A stretch of DNA of 64,000 nucleotides from Aeromonas simiae (GTDB taxonomy: Bacteria > Pseudomonadota > Gammaproteobacteria > Enterobacterales > Aeromonadaceae): assembly GCF_000820125.1 (NCBI RefSeq), contig NZ_CDBY01000051.1, forward strand, positions 35,095 to 99,094. Direction: 5' to 3'. This document shows, one piece after another, positions 7,696-15,457 of this stretch (its first letter is position 1; each line of letters begins with the position of its first letter). The notes below the pieces were generated by a model that was not told the DNA's origin, did no database searches, and saw only the letters and a list, made by a program, of their open reading frames with translations. The position numbers and the translations under genes were made by a program.

Positions 7696-8967
7696 TCAGC
7701 GGGATGCGCTCGAGGTGGCGCGCGTGGCTAACCAGCGGCGTCCCCAGCGCCACAGGCCATAGCCGATGGCGAGCAGCAGCACATAGGCCGACTCCTCGGC
7801 CAGCGCCACGAACACCGCTAGGCAGAGCAGGGCGCTGAGCCCGGCCAGCCACTTGCCGATGCGCGGCAGCAGCACGAAACCGGCCGCCATCGACAGCAGG
7901 TAGACCAGGATGAAGTTGCCGTTGGCGTAGCGGATCAGCTTGTCGAGGGGCAGCTGCCACCACAGGATCAGGGTGATGGAGAGCAGGCAGACGCCGAGCA
8001 CCAGGCTCAGGGCGTTGAGCGGCGAGCCACGGGCGGTGAGGCGGGCCAGCGGCGCCGGCAGCTTACCCTCTCTGGCCATGCTCCAGATCAGGCGGGCAAA
8101 CCCTTGCAGGTAGATGTTGATGCTGGCAAAGCAGGAGAGGTAGCCGAGCAGGGCGGCCAGCACCTTGGCCTCGGGCCCGAACAGGTCAGCCAGCAGGGCC
8201 GGGATGGCGGTGGTGTTCTGCGCCTCGCTGCCGTAGTGGCCGAACTTGAGCACTGCCACCGAGTTGGCCCAGTAGATGACGCCGGCCAGCAGCACGCCGC
8301 CGAGCAGGGCCAGCGGGTAGTCCCGCTCCGGCCGCTTGAACTCCTCGCCGAGATGGGCGAAGGCCTCGAGCCCCACATAGCACCAGAACATCACCGCCAG
8401 CGCCGTGCTCATGGCGGGCCACTCAGCCTGGGTCGGCAGCGCTCGGACGCCGTCACTGATGGCGAGATCGCCCTGGAACCACACCAGCAGGGTGAGCGCC
8501 AGGATTGCCAGTGCGATCAGCAGTTGCAGGTTGCCCGAGGAGCGCGCGCCGCGCAGGCCGAGCAGATAGACCCCGAGCAGGGTGGCGAGCTGCACCAGCC
8601 AGAGCGTCACGGCGTTCATCTCGAACAGGGCGTGCCAGAAGCCGGCCGCCATGGAGAGCGCCGCCGGCAAGCCGACCGGCAGCACGGCCAGAAACAGGAA
8701 GGCGGAGAAGCGCTCGGCGCCGTTGCCGAAGGCCAGGCCGATCAGGTGCGGTGCACCGCCTGCGTGGGGGTAGCGGCGCCCGAGGCGGGCGAAGGTGAAG
8801 GCGATGGGCAGCACTAAAGTGATGAGCAGCAGCCAGGCCCAGAGGGAGGCGCTGCCGGCGAGCGCGGCGGCGGTGGCCGGTACGACGAAGATGCCGGTAC
8901 CGAGCAACGAGGTGGCGAGCAACCCCATTCCCTGCCACAGACCCAGCTCTTTTTTGAGGCGAGACAT
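7696..8967 (-). CDS. yjeH: YjeH-type amino-acid exporter (APC superfamily)
   Basis: A 423-residue inner-membrane APC transporter with about twelve hydrophobic segments. The N-terminus MSRLKKELGLWQGMGLLATSLLGTGIF closely follows E. coli YjeH, an exporter of L-methionine and branched-chain amino acids. Conserved blocks such as MFWCYVGLEAFAHLGEEFKRPERD and GYLSCFASINIYLQGFARL support this. The start ATG 8967 is chosen by that match; AAGGA lies almost directly before it, an unusually short spacing, and an upstream TTG (8991) has no binding site. The gene sits between the MalS terminator and its own hairpin and appears monocistronic. Its closeness to the radical SAM cluster may be coincidental. 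Confidence 0.85.
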   Translation of the reverse strand: MSRLKKELGLWQGMGLLATSLLGTGIFVVPATAAALAGSASLWAWLLLITLVLPIAFTFARLGRRYPHAGGAPHLIGLAFGNGAERFSAFLFLAVLPVGLPAALSMAAGFWHALFEMNAVTLWLVQLATLLGVYLLGLRGARSSGNLQLLIALAILALTLLVWFQGDLAISDGVRALPTQAEWPAMSTALAVMFWCYVGLEAFAHLGEEFKRPERDYPLALLGGVLLAGVIYWANSVAVLKFGHYGSEAQNTTAIPALLADLFGPEAKVLAALLGYLSCFASINIYLQGFARLIWSMAREGKLPAPLARLTARGSPLNALSLVLGVCLLSITLILWWQLPLDKLIRYANGNFILVYLLSMAAGFVLLPRIGKWLAGLSALLCLAVFVALAEESAYVLLLAIGYGLWRWGRRWLATRATSSASR

Positions 8968-9040
8968 GTCCTTATTGTCCAGAAAAACCAAGGGAGGCCT
9001 CCATGCTAGGCTGTTTTCCGGTCACTGCAAGGCATAAACG

Positions 9041-9066
9041 AAAAAAGGGCCCGTGAGGGCCCTTGG
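9041..9066 (-). terminator. Intrinsic terminator of malS
   Basis: Read on the minus strand, AAGGGCCC-TCAC-GGGCCCTT is followed by a run of Ts (plus-strand A6 at 9041-9046), 15 bases after the malS stop. Confidence 0.8.
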
Positions 9067-9080
9067 TGTCTTCATGCGGT

Positions 9081-11153
9081 TTAATTGCGACCGGCGAACA
9101 CCACCACCACCTTGTCGCCATCCTTCTCGCGCACAAAGCTGTAGGGCGCGTCGGAGAGTTTCTTGTGGCTGCCGCTGGCGATGGCGGGGTGGCTGGCGCG
9201 GAACTGGCCGATCTTCTGCCAGTGACGCAGCAGGCCGGCCTTGTCGCCGCTGCCAAGCTCGCTCCAGTTCATGTCGCTGCGCAGGGCCTGGTCAAACACC
9301 CCGCCATCCTTGGCCAGTCCACGGCCGGATTCGTCACCGTAGTAGACCTGCACGCCGCCCGGCAGCATCAGGAAGCTGTTGGCGACCCGCTTTTGCAGCG
9401 CCACGTCCTGATAGTCACCGAAGAAGAGCTTGGTGTCGTGGGAGGAGATGTAGCTCATCACGTTGAAGTTGGGGTCGGTATTGAGGCGCTGGGCGTAGGA
9501 GGCATAGGTCGGCTCGGCCTGGCTCATGCACTGGGCGTGAGTGAGTGCCCCCTCGCGCTGATAGTCGAAGTTGATCAGCGAGTCGAAGCCGTTTTGGTAC
9601 CAGAAGTCCTTGCTCACCCCGTGATCCCACACCTCACCCACCATGTAGAAGGGGAGATCGTCGAGCTTCTTGTCTGGGTTGGCGCTCTTCCACTCCTTGA
9701 GTGCGGCATTGCCGGCGGCCTTGAGCTTGGCCCAGACGGCCGGCTCGAGGTGCTTGACGGTATCGGCGCGGAAGCCGTCGATGCCGAAGCGGCGCACCCA
9801 GTCGGTGTGCCATGCCACCAGATAGTCGCTGACGCTGGCGCCCGGGATCGGTGTGGCGCGGGTATCGGCCTTGCGCTTGAGGAACTCGGGCAAGTCGACC
9901 GGTTGGTTCGATTCGGTCAGGAAGTCGGGCATGCCGGCGATACTGCCGGTGACGTCATCAAAGCCGGGCTGCGGATAACCGGGCAGACCGGCGCGAACCC
10001 AATCCTTGCCCCACCACTGGTTCCAGTCATTGGACTGGTAGTTGATAAACTGGTTGTAGCCATGCCAGTCGAGGCCGCCACTCGGGGTCCAGCTGTTCCA
10101 GCGCTTGGGCAGCTTGCCGGTGTTCTGGGCCAGCGAGGTGAGGCCGAGATCCTGCAAATCTGCCAGCGTGGCGTAGCCGGCGTGGTTCATCACCACGTCG
10201 AGCAGCACCCGCAGGCCGCGCTTGTGGGCCTCGTCGACCAGGGTGCGCAGGCTCTCTTCGTCCCCGTAGTTGGGGTCTATTTTGGTGAAATCGAGCGCCC
10301 AGTAGCCGTGATAGCCATAGAAGGGGAAGCTGCCCTGCTCACCCCCGCCGATGAAACCGTGGATCTGCTCCACCATGGGGGTGATCCAGATGGCGTTCAT
10401 GCCGAGCGCCTTGATGTAGTCGAGCTTCTCGGTCAATCCCTTGAAGTCGCCGCCGTGCCAGGTGGCCACCTCATCCTTGCCATCCTTCTGACGGCCAAAG
10501 CTGTTGTCATTGCTGGGGTCGCCATTGTTGAAGCGGTCGGTCAGCACGAAGTAGACGCTGGCCTGATCCCAATCAAAGGGGGCACTCTTGGCGGCGTTGA
10601 CCGGCTCGAGCAGCAGCAGGCCACCGCTGCTGGCCGAGGGGGTCAGGGTCAGCTTGCCGCCCTTGACGACGCCCTCCTGCCCCGAATAAGCGTCGCGCAG
10701 CCGGGTGCCGTCCGGCCATACCCCCTTGACGGAGGCGGTGACCGGGCCACCGTCCCAGCGGGCACACTCCACCTCGGGCGGGGTACGAGTGACCACCCCC
10801 TTCTTGGTGGCGCGCAGCACCTTGAGGGTGGCGCGTTGCTCATCGAAGGAGAACTCATAGTCGCCGGGCAGCATGACCCGCAGCTGGTAGGCCTTTGCCT
10901 TGCCGCACTCGGCCAGTGGCAGTGCCTTGCCAAACGGCAGCGGGGCCGCCTCGGCCGGGCCGCAGAGGCGGCCGTCATCGGTGATCTGGATCTGGTAACT
11001 GCCCTTGGTCAGGGGATGGACCACCTTGCCGCCATCGAAGGGGGCTGCAATCGGCTTGCCGTCGACGGTGAGATAGAGGGGAGCGGCTGCCTGACCCAGG
11101 GTCGGCAGGGCGGTCAGCAGGGCGAAGCACAGTGGCGTGAGCGAGCGGTACAT
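9081..11153 (-). CDS. malS: Periplasmic alpha-amylase MalS
   Basis: A 690-residue GH13 enzyme with a cleavable signal peptide (MYRSLTPLCFALLTALPTLGQA). The catalytic triad of the family is visible: nucleophile Asp in GFRADTVKHL, acid Glu in VGEVWDHG, and the transition-state Asp in SSHDTK. The domain order is an N-terminal beta-rich region, then a (beta/alpha)8 barrel beginning at DQASVYFVLTDRFNNGDPSND, then a short C-terminal domain. Length and motifs match E. coli MalS (676 aa), which cuts long maltodextrins in the periplasm. ATG 11153 has AAAGGA 6 nt upstream, better than a TTG at 11159. A LacI-family-like operator lies upstream; no clear MalT boxes were found. Confidence 0.92.
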   Translation of the reverse strand: MYRSLTPLCFALLTALPTLGQAAAPLYLTVDGKPIAAPFDGGKVVHPLTKGSYQIQITDDGRLCGPAEAAPLPFGKALPLAECGKAKAYQLRVMLPGDYEFSFDEQRATLKVLRATKKGVVTRTPPEVECARWDGGPVTASVKGVWPDGTRLRDAYSGQEGVVKGGKLTLTPSASSGGLLLLEPVNAAKSAPFDWDQASVYFVLTDRFNNGDPSNDNSFGRQKDGKDEVATWHGGDFKGLTEKLDYIKALGMNAIWITPMVEQIHGFIGGGEQGSFPFYGYHGYWALDFTKIDPNYGDEESLRTLVDEAHKRGLRVLLDVVMNHAGYATLADLQDLGLTSLAQNTGKLPKRWNSWTPSGGLDWHGYNQFINYQSNDWNQWWGKDWVRAGLPGYPQPGFDDVTGSIAGMPDFLTESNQPVDLPEFLKRKADTRATPIPGASVSDYLVAWHTDWVRRFGIDGFRADTVKHLEPAVWAKLKAAGNAALKEWKSANPDKKLDDLPFYMVGEVWDHGVSKDFWYQNGFDSLINFDYQREGALTHAQCMSQAEPTYASYAQRLNTDPNFNVMSYISSHDTKLFFGDYQDVALQKRVANSFLMLPGGVQVYYGDESGRGLAKDGGVFDQALRSDMNWSELGSGDKAGLLRHWQKIGQFRASHPAIASGSHKKLSDAPYSFVREKDGDKVVVVFAGRN

Positions 11154-11253
11154 GGGCAATCCTTTGACACGGGATAAACGAGTTGCCCCATTCTAGGCGC
11201 CGGGGGAGGGAAAGGGGGACAAGCTTGGCCCGGAACTGTGAACTGGTTTGAAA

Positions 11254-11267
11254 TGAGAACGGTTTCA
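11254..11267. promoter_or_regulatory. LacI/GalR-family-like operator upstream of malS
   Basis: TGAGAACGGTTTCA is an imperfect palindrome of the TGAAAnCGnTTTCA type used by LacI-family repressors. It lies about 100 bases before malS. Assignment to a particular repressor is not possible here. Confidence 0.3.
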
Positions 11268-11279
11268 ATGAGATGGAAT

Positions 11280-11306
11280 AAAAAAGGGGCCCCGGAAGGC
11301 CCCTTT
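11280..11306 (-). terminator. Intrinsic terminator of the glycosylation operon
   Basis: On the minus strand AAAGGGGCC, a six-base loop, and GGCCCCTTT run into six Ts, starting 8 bases after the stop at 11314. Confidence 0.85.
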
Positions 11307-11313
11307 GCGTCTG

Positions 11314-12459
11314 TCAGACGGTGAAGAACTTGGCGTTGACGAAGGCCACCGCGATGAAGGAGGCCACCATGCCGCTTAGGCACAATATCGCGGGCCGCAG
11401 CGCCGGCCAGCGCCGGCTGATGAGGATGATCGCCAGCAGGGTGGGGTAGAGGCCGAACATGTAGCGTGGCATGGCATTGAGGCCGGTCATCAGCGGTATG
11501 GTGCAGCAGATGACCATCAGGGTCGCCTCGGCCCAGCGCTTCTGACTGAACAGCCACAGGTTCAGCGCCCAGCCGAACATCACCATGATGGAGAGGTACA
11601 TCTTGCGCCCCCCCAGCTCAAAGCCGCTGATCCACCAGTCGAGCGGGCTGTCCATCGCCCGGCCCCACGCCACCTGGATGTGCTTGAAGGCCAGTGCGTC
11701 ACCGGTCAGGTGATAGAGGTAGAACATGTAGGAGAAGAGGCCAAGTGGGATCAGCCACAGAGCGAACACCACCTTGAAGGCATTCTCGGTGAAGCGGAAG
11801 AACTCGCGCCAGCCATAGGCCTGCAACGCCAGGATCAGCACCGGGAACACCATCATGACCCCGAGGTTACGGGTGCTTGAGATAAGGATGCCGATGAGGC
11901 CGACCAGCAGCCACTGCTGGCGGTAGGCGAACAGGAACATGAGCAGCATGAAGAGCATGAACATGGACTCGCCATAACCCGAGACGAAGTAGGCGGAGAA
12001 GGGGGAGAAGGCCAGCAGCCAGACCCCGAAGCGGGCGGTCTCCTCGTCCATCTTGATCTGGCGCAGCACCAGCAGCATGGCTGGCAGGGCGAAGAAGAAG
12101 GCGGTGTTGGCCACCAGCATCAAGGCGGTCAGGGTGTCGCCGCCGATCAGCTTGGAGAGGCCGCCGCTCAGCATGGGGTAGAGCGGCATGAAGGCCCAGT
12201 TGGCGGCGTTACCCTTGCTCAGCCAGCGCGGGTAGAGGTCATAGCCGTTCTCGATGATGCGCATAAACCAGACGCAGTCAAACTGGCAATAGGCCTGGAA
12301 GGGGCCGAGCTGCGGGTTGCCATAGAGGTGGACACCGGCATAGCCAAAACCATAGAGGGCGATGCGGCTTAGCAAAAATGCCGCCATGACCAGCCACCAG
12401 TCTTGGCGGCTCAGACGCAGGGAGGGGCGGTAAGGCCCCGTCAGTGCAGATTCACTCAT
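11314..12459 (-). CDS. Membrane GT-C glycosyltransferase, PIG-V/mannosyltransferase-like
   Basis: A 381-residue polytopic inner-membrane protein. Asp61 in QFDCVWFMRIIENGYD sits in the first extracytoplasmic loop, matching the acidic catalytic site of GT-C enzymes that use lipid-linked sugars; the DxxWF...GY pattern is PIG-V-like. The start ATG 12459 overlaps the GtrA-like stop (ATGA), so the genes are translationally coupled. Together with the polyprenyl-phosphate sugar synthase and flippase-like genes upstream, it should transfer a sugar to an acceptor on the periplasmic side, such as O-antigen or another glycan. It occupies the place of the serotype-specific gtrC-type transferase, but acceptor and sugar are unknown. 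Confidence 0.75.
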   Translation of the reverse strand: MSESALTGPYRPSLRLSRQDWWLVMAAFLLSRIALYGFGYAGVHLYGNPQLGPFQAYCQFDCVWFMRIIENGYDLYPRWLSKGNAANWAFMPLYPMLSGGLSKLIGGDTLTALMLVANTAFFFALPAMLLVLRQIKMDEETARFGVWLLAFSPFSAYFVSGYGESMFMLFMLLMFLFAYRQQWLLVGLIGILISSTRNLGVMMVFPVLILALQAYGWREFFRFTENAFKVVFALWLIPLGLFSYMFYLYHLTGDALAFKHIQVAWGRAMDSPLDWWISGFELGGRKMYLSIMVMFGWALNLWLFSQKRWAEATLMVICCTIPLMTGLNAMPRYMFGLYPTLLAIILISRRWPALRPAILCLSGMVASFIAVAFVNAKFFTV

Positions 12460-12830
12460 CAGGCAAATACCCAGATTCGAGACAGAAGGTAGGTCAGTAT
12501 GGTCACCGTCAGGGTGGCGATCACCACCGGCAGCAGGCCGGCCAGCCCCCCCCACAGCAGAGCGCTCAGGATCAGGTTGCGCACCAACAGTGAGAACAGG
12601 GCGACCAGCAGGAACTTGCTGGCGGCGCCTTGCTTTTGGAAGGTGATGTAGCGGTGGCCGAAGAAGGAGAACCAGAAAGCCACGGCAAACGCCAGGGTGG
12701 TGACCAGGTGCTCCGAGATGCCGGGCCACAGGTGGAACAGGGCAAACGAGGTGCCCAGATCCACCAGGGTGGCGCCGCCGCCGACGAAGCCGAAACGCAC
12801 CAGACGCCAGAACTCATCGCGGGAGATCAT
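12459..12830 (-). CDS. GtrA-like polyprenyl-phosphate-sugar flippase
   Basis: A 123-residue protein with four hydrophobic segments and the GtrA-family signature RFGFVGGGATLVDLGTSFALF near the N-terminus. GtrA proteins are thought to move undecaprenyl-phosphate-linked sugars across the inner membrane. The gene overlaps its neighbours by four bases (ATGA) at both ends, so the three glycosylation genes are tightly coupled. Its product should act between the GtrB-like synthase and the GT-C transferase. Confidence 0.85.
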   Translation of the reverse strand: MISRDEFWRLVRFGFVGGGATLVDLGTSFALFHLWPGISEHLVTTLAFAVAFWFSFFGHRYITFQKQGAASKFLLVALFSLLVRNLILSALLWGGLAGLLPVVIATLTVTILTYLLSRIWVFA

Positions 12831-13822
12831 GCCTCGCCCTGCTCCTTGCTTTGCGCCTGCGGCTCGGTGCGGCGGGCATATTCGCCGTAGACCCCTTCAA
12901 TCAGGTAGACGGGGCGCTGCTTCACCTCGACGAACATGCGGCCGATGTACTCGCCGATGATGCCGAGGGAGATGAGCTGGATCCCGCCGAGGAATAGCAC
13001 CACCGACATCAGTGAGGCGTAACCGGGTACGTCGATGCCAAAGAAGATCACCTGGGTGATGATCTTGAGGATGTAGAGGAAGGCCACGGCAGAGACACCG
13101 ACGCCCACGTAGCTCCACACCCGCAGCGGCCAGCTGGAGAAGCTCAGCAGCCCGTCGAGGGCGAAGTTCCACAGCTTCCAGTAGTTGAACTTGGTCTCGC
13201 CGGCGTGGCGCGCCGGGCGCTCATAGGGGACACCGACCGAGCGAAAGCCCGCCCAGGCAAACAGCCCCTTCATGAAGCGGTTGCGCTCGGGCAGTTGCTT
13301 GATGGCCTCGACCACGCGGCGGTCGATGAGACGGAAGTCACCGGCGTTCTCCGGCAGCTTGGTCTGGCTCGAGAGGGCGTTGAAGAAACGGTAGAAGCCG
13401 CCGGCGGTGAGGCGCTTCATCGGGGTGTCGGCGCTGCGATCGACCCGGATGCCGTAGACGGTGTCATAGTCGCCGCTCTGCCACAGCTTGACGAACTCCA
13501 GGATCAGGGCCGGCGGATCTTGCAAGTCCACATCCATCGGCACCACGGCATCCCCTTGCGCCTGGTGCAGGCCGGCGGTCAGGGCCGCCTCCTTGCCGAA
13601 GTTGCGCGCCAGATTGACCAGGGTCACGCGCGGATCGCGGGCAATGGCCTGCTCGACCACCTCGCGGGTGCGATCACGGCTGCCGTCGTTGACGAAGACG
13701 ATCTCGAGCTGATCCTTGAGTGGGGCAAGTTCATCGTCGATGGCGGCGATGAAGGCATCGATACTTTCTTCCTCGTTATAGACAGGGACGACCAACGAGA
13801 GTCGGAAAGAAGTATTCGACAT
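12827..13822 (-). CDS. GtrB-like polyprenyl-phosphate glycosyltransferase (GT2)
   Basis: A 331-residue GT2 enzyme. The N-terminal catalytic domain shows VVPVYNEEESI, FVNDGSRDRT and the metal-binding VPMDVDLQDPP (about 95-104). Two C-terminal membrane segments (about 235-310) follow, then a short basic tail. This is the architecture of GtrB/ArnC/Dpm1 enzymes that move a sugar from a nucleotide donor to undecaprenyl phosphate. It is upstream of the GtrA-like gene with a 4-base overlap and 36 bases downstream of an uncharacterised membrane-anchored gene. The sugar is probably glucose or mannose by family, but is not shown by the sequence. Confidence 0.88.
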   Translation of the reverse strand: MSNTSFRLSLVVPVYNEEESIDAFIAAIDDELAPLKDQLEIVFVNDGSRDRTREVVEQAIARDPRVTLVNLARNFGKEAALTAGLHQAQGDAVVPMDVDLQDPPALILEFVKLWQSGDYDTVYGIRVDRSADTPMKRLTAGGFYRFFNALSSQTKLPENAGDFRLIDRRVVEAIKQLPERNRFMKGLFAWAGFRSVGVPYERPARHAGETKFNYWKLWNFALDGLLSFSSWPLRVWSYVGVGVSAVAFLYILKIITQVIFFGIDVPGYASLMSVVLFLGGIQLISLGIIGEYIGRMFVEVKQRPVYLIEGVYGEYARRTEPQAQSKEQGEA

Positions 13823-13858
13823 GGAGTGACATCCTTATTGTGAAGGCAGCGACGTGTT

Positions 13859-14392
13859 CTATTGTGCGACTTTCATCTGCACGGTGTGAAAATTCAACGG
13901 CTCTGGGGTCGAGATGGCCAGGAAGTTGGGTTGGCTCGGGTCCGCCTTGAGCAGGTTGCCCGGCAGGTTGAGTTTGACCTCGTTGAGCCCCTGCTTGGCC
14001 AGCTTGATGGTGGTGGTCCAGTCGTGGCCGAGGGCCACCTTGAGCAGGGTGCCTGCCTTGGGGCTGTCCACCTTGGCCAGCACGGTCAGGGCGTCGGGCT
14101 GCTTGGACAGCACGAAGTAGAGCCCGCCTTCCCCTTGTAGCTGGGTCCCCTGCGCGGTCGGCTTGCTGGCCCACCCTTCGCTGGAAAGGAAGCGGCTCGG
14201 CTTGGCCAAATCGAGTTGATTGCCGGTGTGGTAGACCAGGTCTGAGTTGTGCTCCCAGAACTGGGTCTTACCCTCCATGTAATAGAGGCGATAGGAGAGG
14301 CTGACCTGGGGGTGGGCCGCCAGGTAAAGGGTGTAAAGATAGAATCCGCTCAGGGCCAGAATGGCTGATGCGAAACCGGCTTTCTTGAACAT
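13859..14392 (-). CDS. Uncharacterised membrane-anchored protein of the glycosylation operon
   Basis: A 177-residue protein I do not recognise. An N-terminal hydrophobic segment (about residues 6-26, GFASAILALSGFYLYTLYLA) would anchor it in the inner membrane, leaving a roughly 150-residue periplasmic domain rich in beta-strand-like alternation with no cysteines. It is the first gene of the operon with GtrB, GtrA and GT-C homologues, 36 bases upstream of gtrB. A role in acceptor binding, as a partner of the transferase, or as a modulator is conceivable but purely contextual. Confidence 0.7.
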   Translation of the reverse strand: MFKKAGFASAILALSGFYLYTLYLAAHPQVSLSYRLYYMEGKTQFWEHNSDLVYHTGNQLDLAKPSRFLSSEGWASKPTAQGTQLQGEGGLYFVLSKQPDALTVLAKVDSPKAGTLLKVALGHDWTTTIKLAKQGLNEVKLNLPGNLLKADPSQPNFLAISTPEPLNFHTVQMKVAQ

Positions 14393-14473
14393 GTAGACTC
14401 TCGCTCACTCACAGAACAGAAGGGGCTTTCAAGCGCACATGCTAATCAATTTGCCAGAAAAGCCTAGTGGCTC

Positions 14474-14536
14474 ACAAAAATAAATTTTGTTCGGAATTTA
14501 AACGCTGCTCAGACCATCCTGCAAAACAGCAGGATG
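14474..14536. promoter_or_regulatory. Divergent regulatory region with two inverted repeats
   Basis: An AT-richer stretch between divergent genes holds ACAAAA-ATAAA-TTTTGT (14474-14490) and CATCCTG-N8-CAGGATG (14515-14536). Either could be an operator. I see no convincing match to a named regulator. Confidence 0.3.
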
Positions 14537-14629
14537 CGGTCAATCTCGCAAAAATATGGCGATAAAAAGAGTGAGTGGCGTGCTACTTTGAGTCCGAATT
14601 AGGTGGCCTCGCGGGCAGGGATGGTGAGC

Positions 14630-15388
14630 ATGAAATGCTGGATATGGATCGTGATGCTGTTAAGTGGTGCGGCCCAGGCGGGTTGTGAGCGTCCGTGGCG
14701 AGTCGGGTACGATGACTGGCCTCCCTACCACTACCGTAATCAGGAGCAGGTACTCACCGGTTTTGCCGTGCAGGTACTGGAGGCCGTTGCTAAGCGGATG
14801 GACTGCTACGTGGTGTTTCGCGAGCGCCCCTGGAAGCGCACCCTGCAAGGGGTGGCCAGCGGCGATTTGGATATTGCCATGGAGGCCACCCAGAGTGAGG
14901 CTCGCAGCCGCTACGCCTATTTCTCTGACCCCTATAGCCCTGGTCTCATTCTGTTGTGGGTCAGGGAAGGGGAGCAGGATGGCGCAACCAGTCTGAGAGA
15001 GTGGCTCGAGCAGGGGAAGCGTCTGGGTACGACGCGTGAATTTGATTATGGCGATCCGGTGATGCAGTTGCTCGCTGAGCATGCCAAACAGGTCACGCCT
15101 CTGGTCGAGGAGGAGCGCAACTACGGCAAGTTGCAATTGCAGCGTATCGACGGATTTCTCGGGGATGCGTTTGCTACCCGCTGGAAACTGGAGCAGGAAA
15201 ACCTGCTGGCAGACATAGTGCCGCACCAGGCGCGCGTCATCGCCATGCCGACCCGATTCATGCTATCCAAACGGCGGTTTGACCCCGCCTTCGTGGCACA
15301 ATTCAATCAAGCCCTGGCTGCCTTTCAGGCTGACCGAGAGTATGATGCGCTTCTGCGCCGCTACGCGCCGGTAGGGGTGCGCCCGTAA
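14630..15388 (+). CDS. Periplasmic solute-binding family 3 protein, orphan
   Basis: A 252-residue exported protein with a signal peptide (MKCWIWIVMLLSGAAQAG) and the SBP_bac_3 pattern: WRVGYDDWPPYHYRNQEQVLTGFAVQVLEAVAKRM near the N-terminus, then GVASGDLDIAMEATQSEARSRYAYFSDPY. Such proteins bind amino acids or small ligands. No ABC permease or ATPase is adjacent, so it may be a stand-alone sensor rather than a transport component. ATG 14630 is preferred because it begins directly with the signal peptide and has AGGG 9 nt upstream; GTG 14603 and ATG 14621 are alternatives. The ligand is unknown. Confidence 0.75.
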   Translation: MKCWIWIVMLLSGAAQAGCERPWRVGYDDWPPYHYRNQEQVLTGFAVQVLEAVAKRMDCYVVFRERPWKRTLQGVASGDLDIAMEATQSEARSRYAYFSDPYSPGLILLWVREGEQDGATSLREWLEQGKRLGTTREFDYGDPVMQLLAEHAKQVTPLVEEERNYGKLQLQRIDGFLGDAFATRWKLEQENLLADIVPHQARVIAMPTRFMLSKRRFDPAFVAQFNQALAAFQADREYDALLRRYAPVGVRP

Positions 15389-15457
15389 TGGGGATACTTC
15401 GTTTTTCGGCTTTTGCGAAGGCAGCTGGTCTGCCGCCATGTAGGGTTTGAGGTAGAT

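Noticed and set aside
9063-11177. A 704-codon open frame opposite malS
   Set aside because: The minus-strand product has all amylase catalytic residues; the opposite frame is a shadow.
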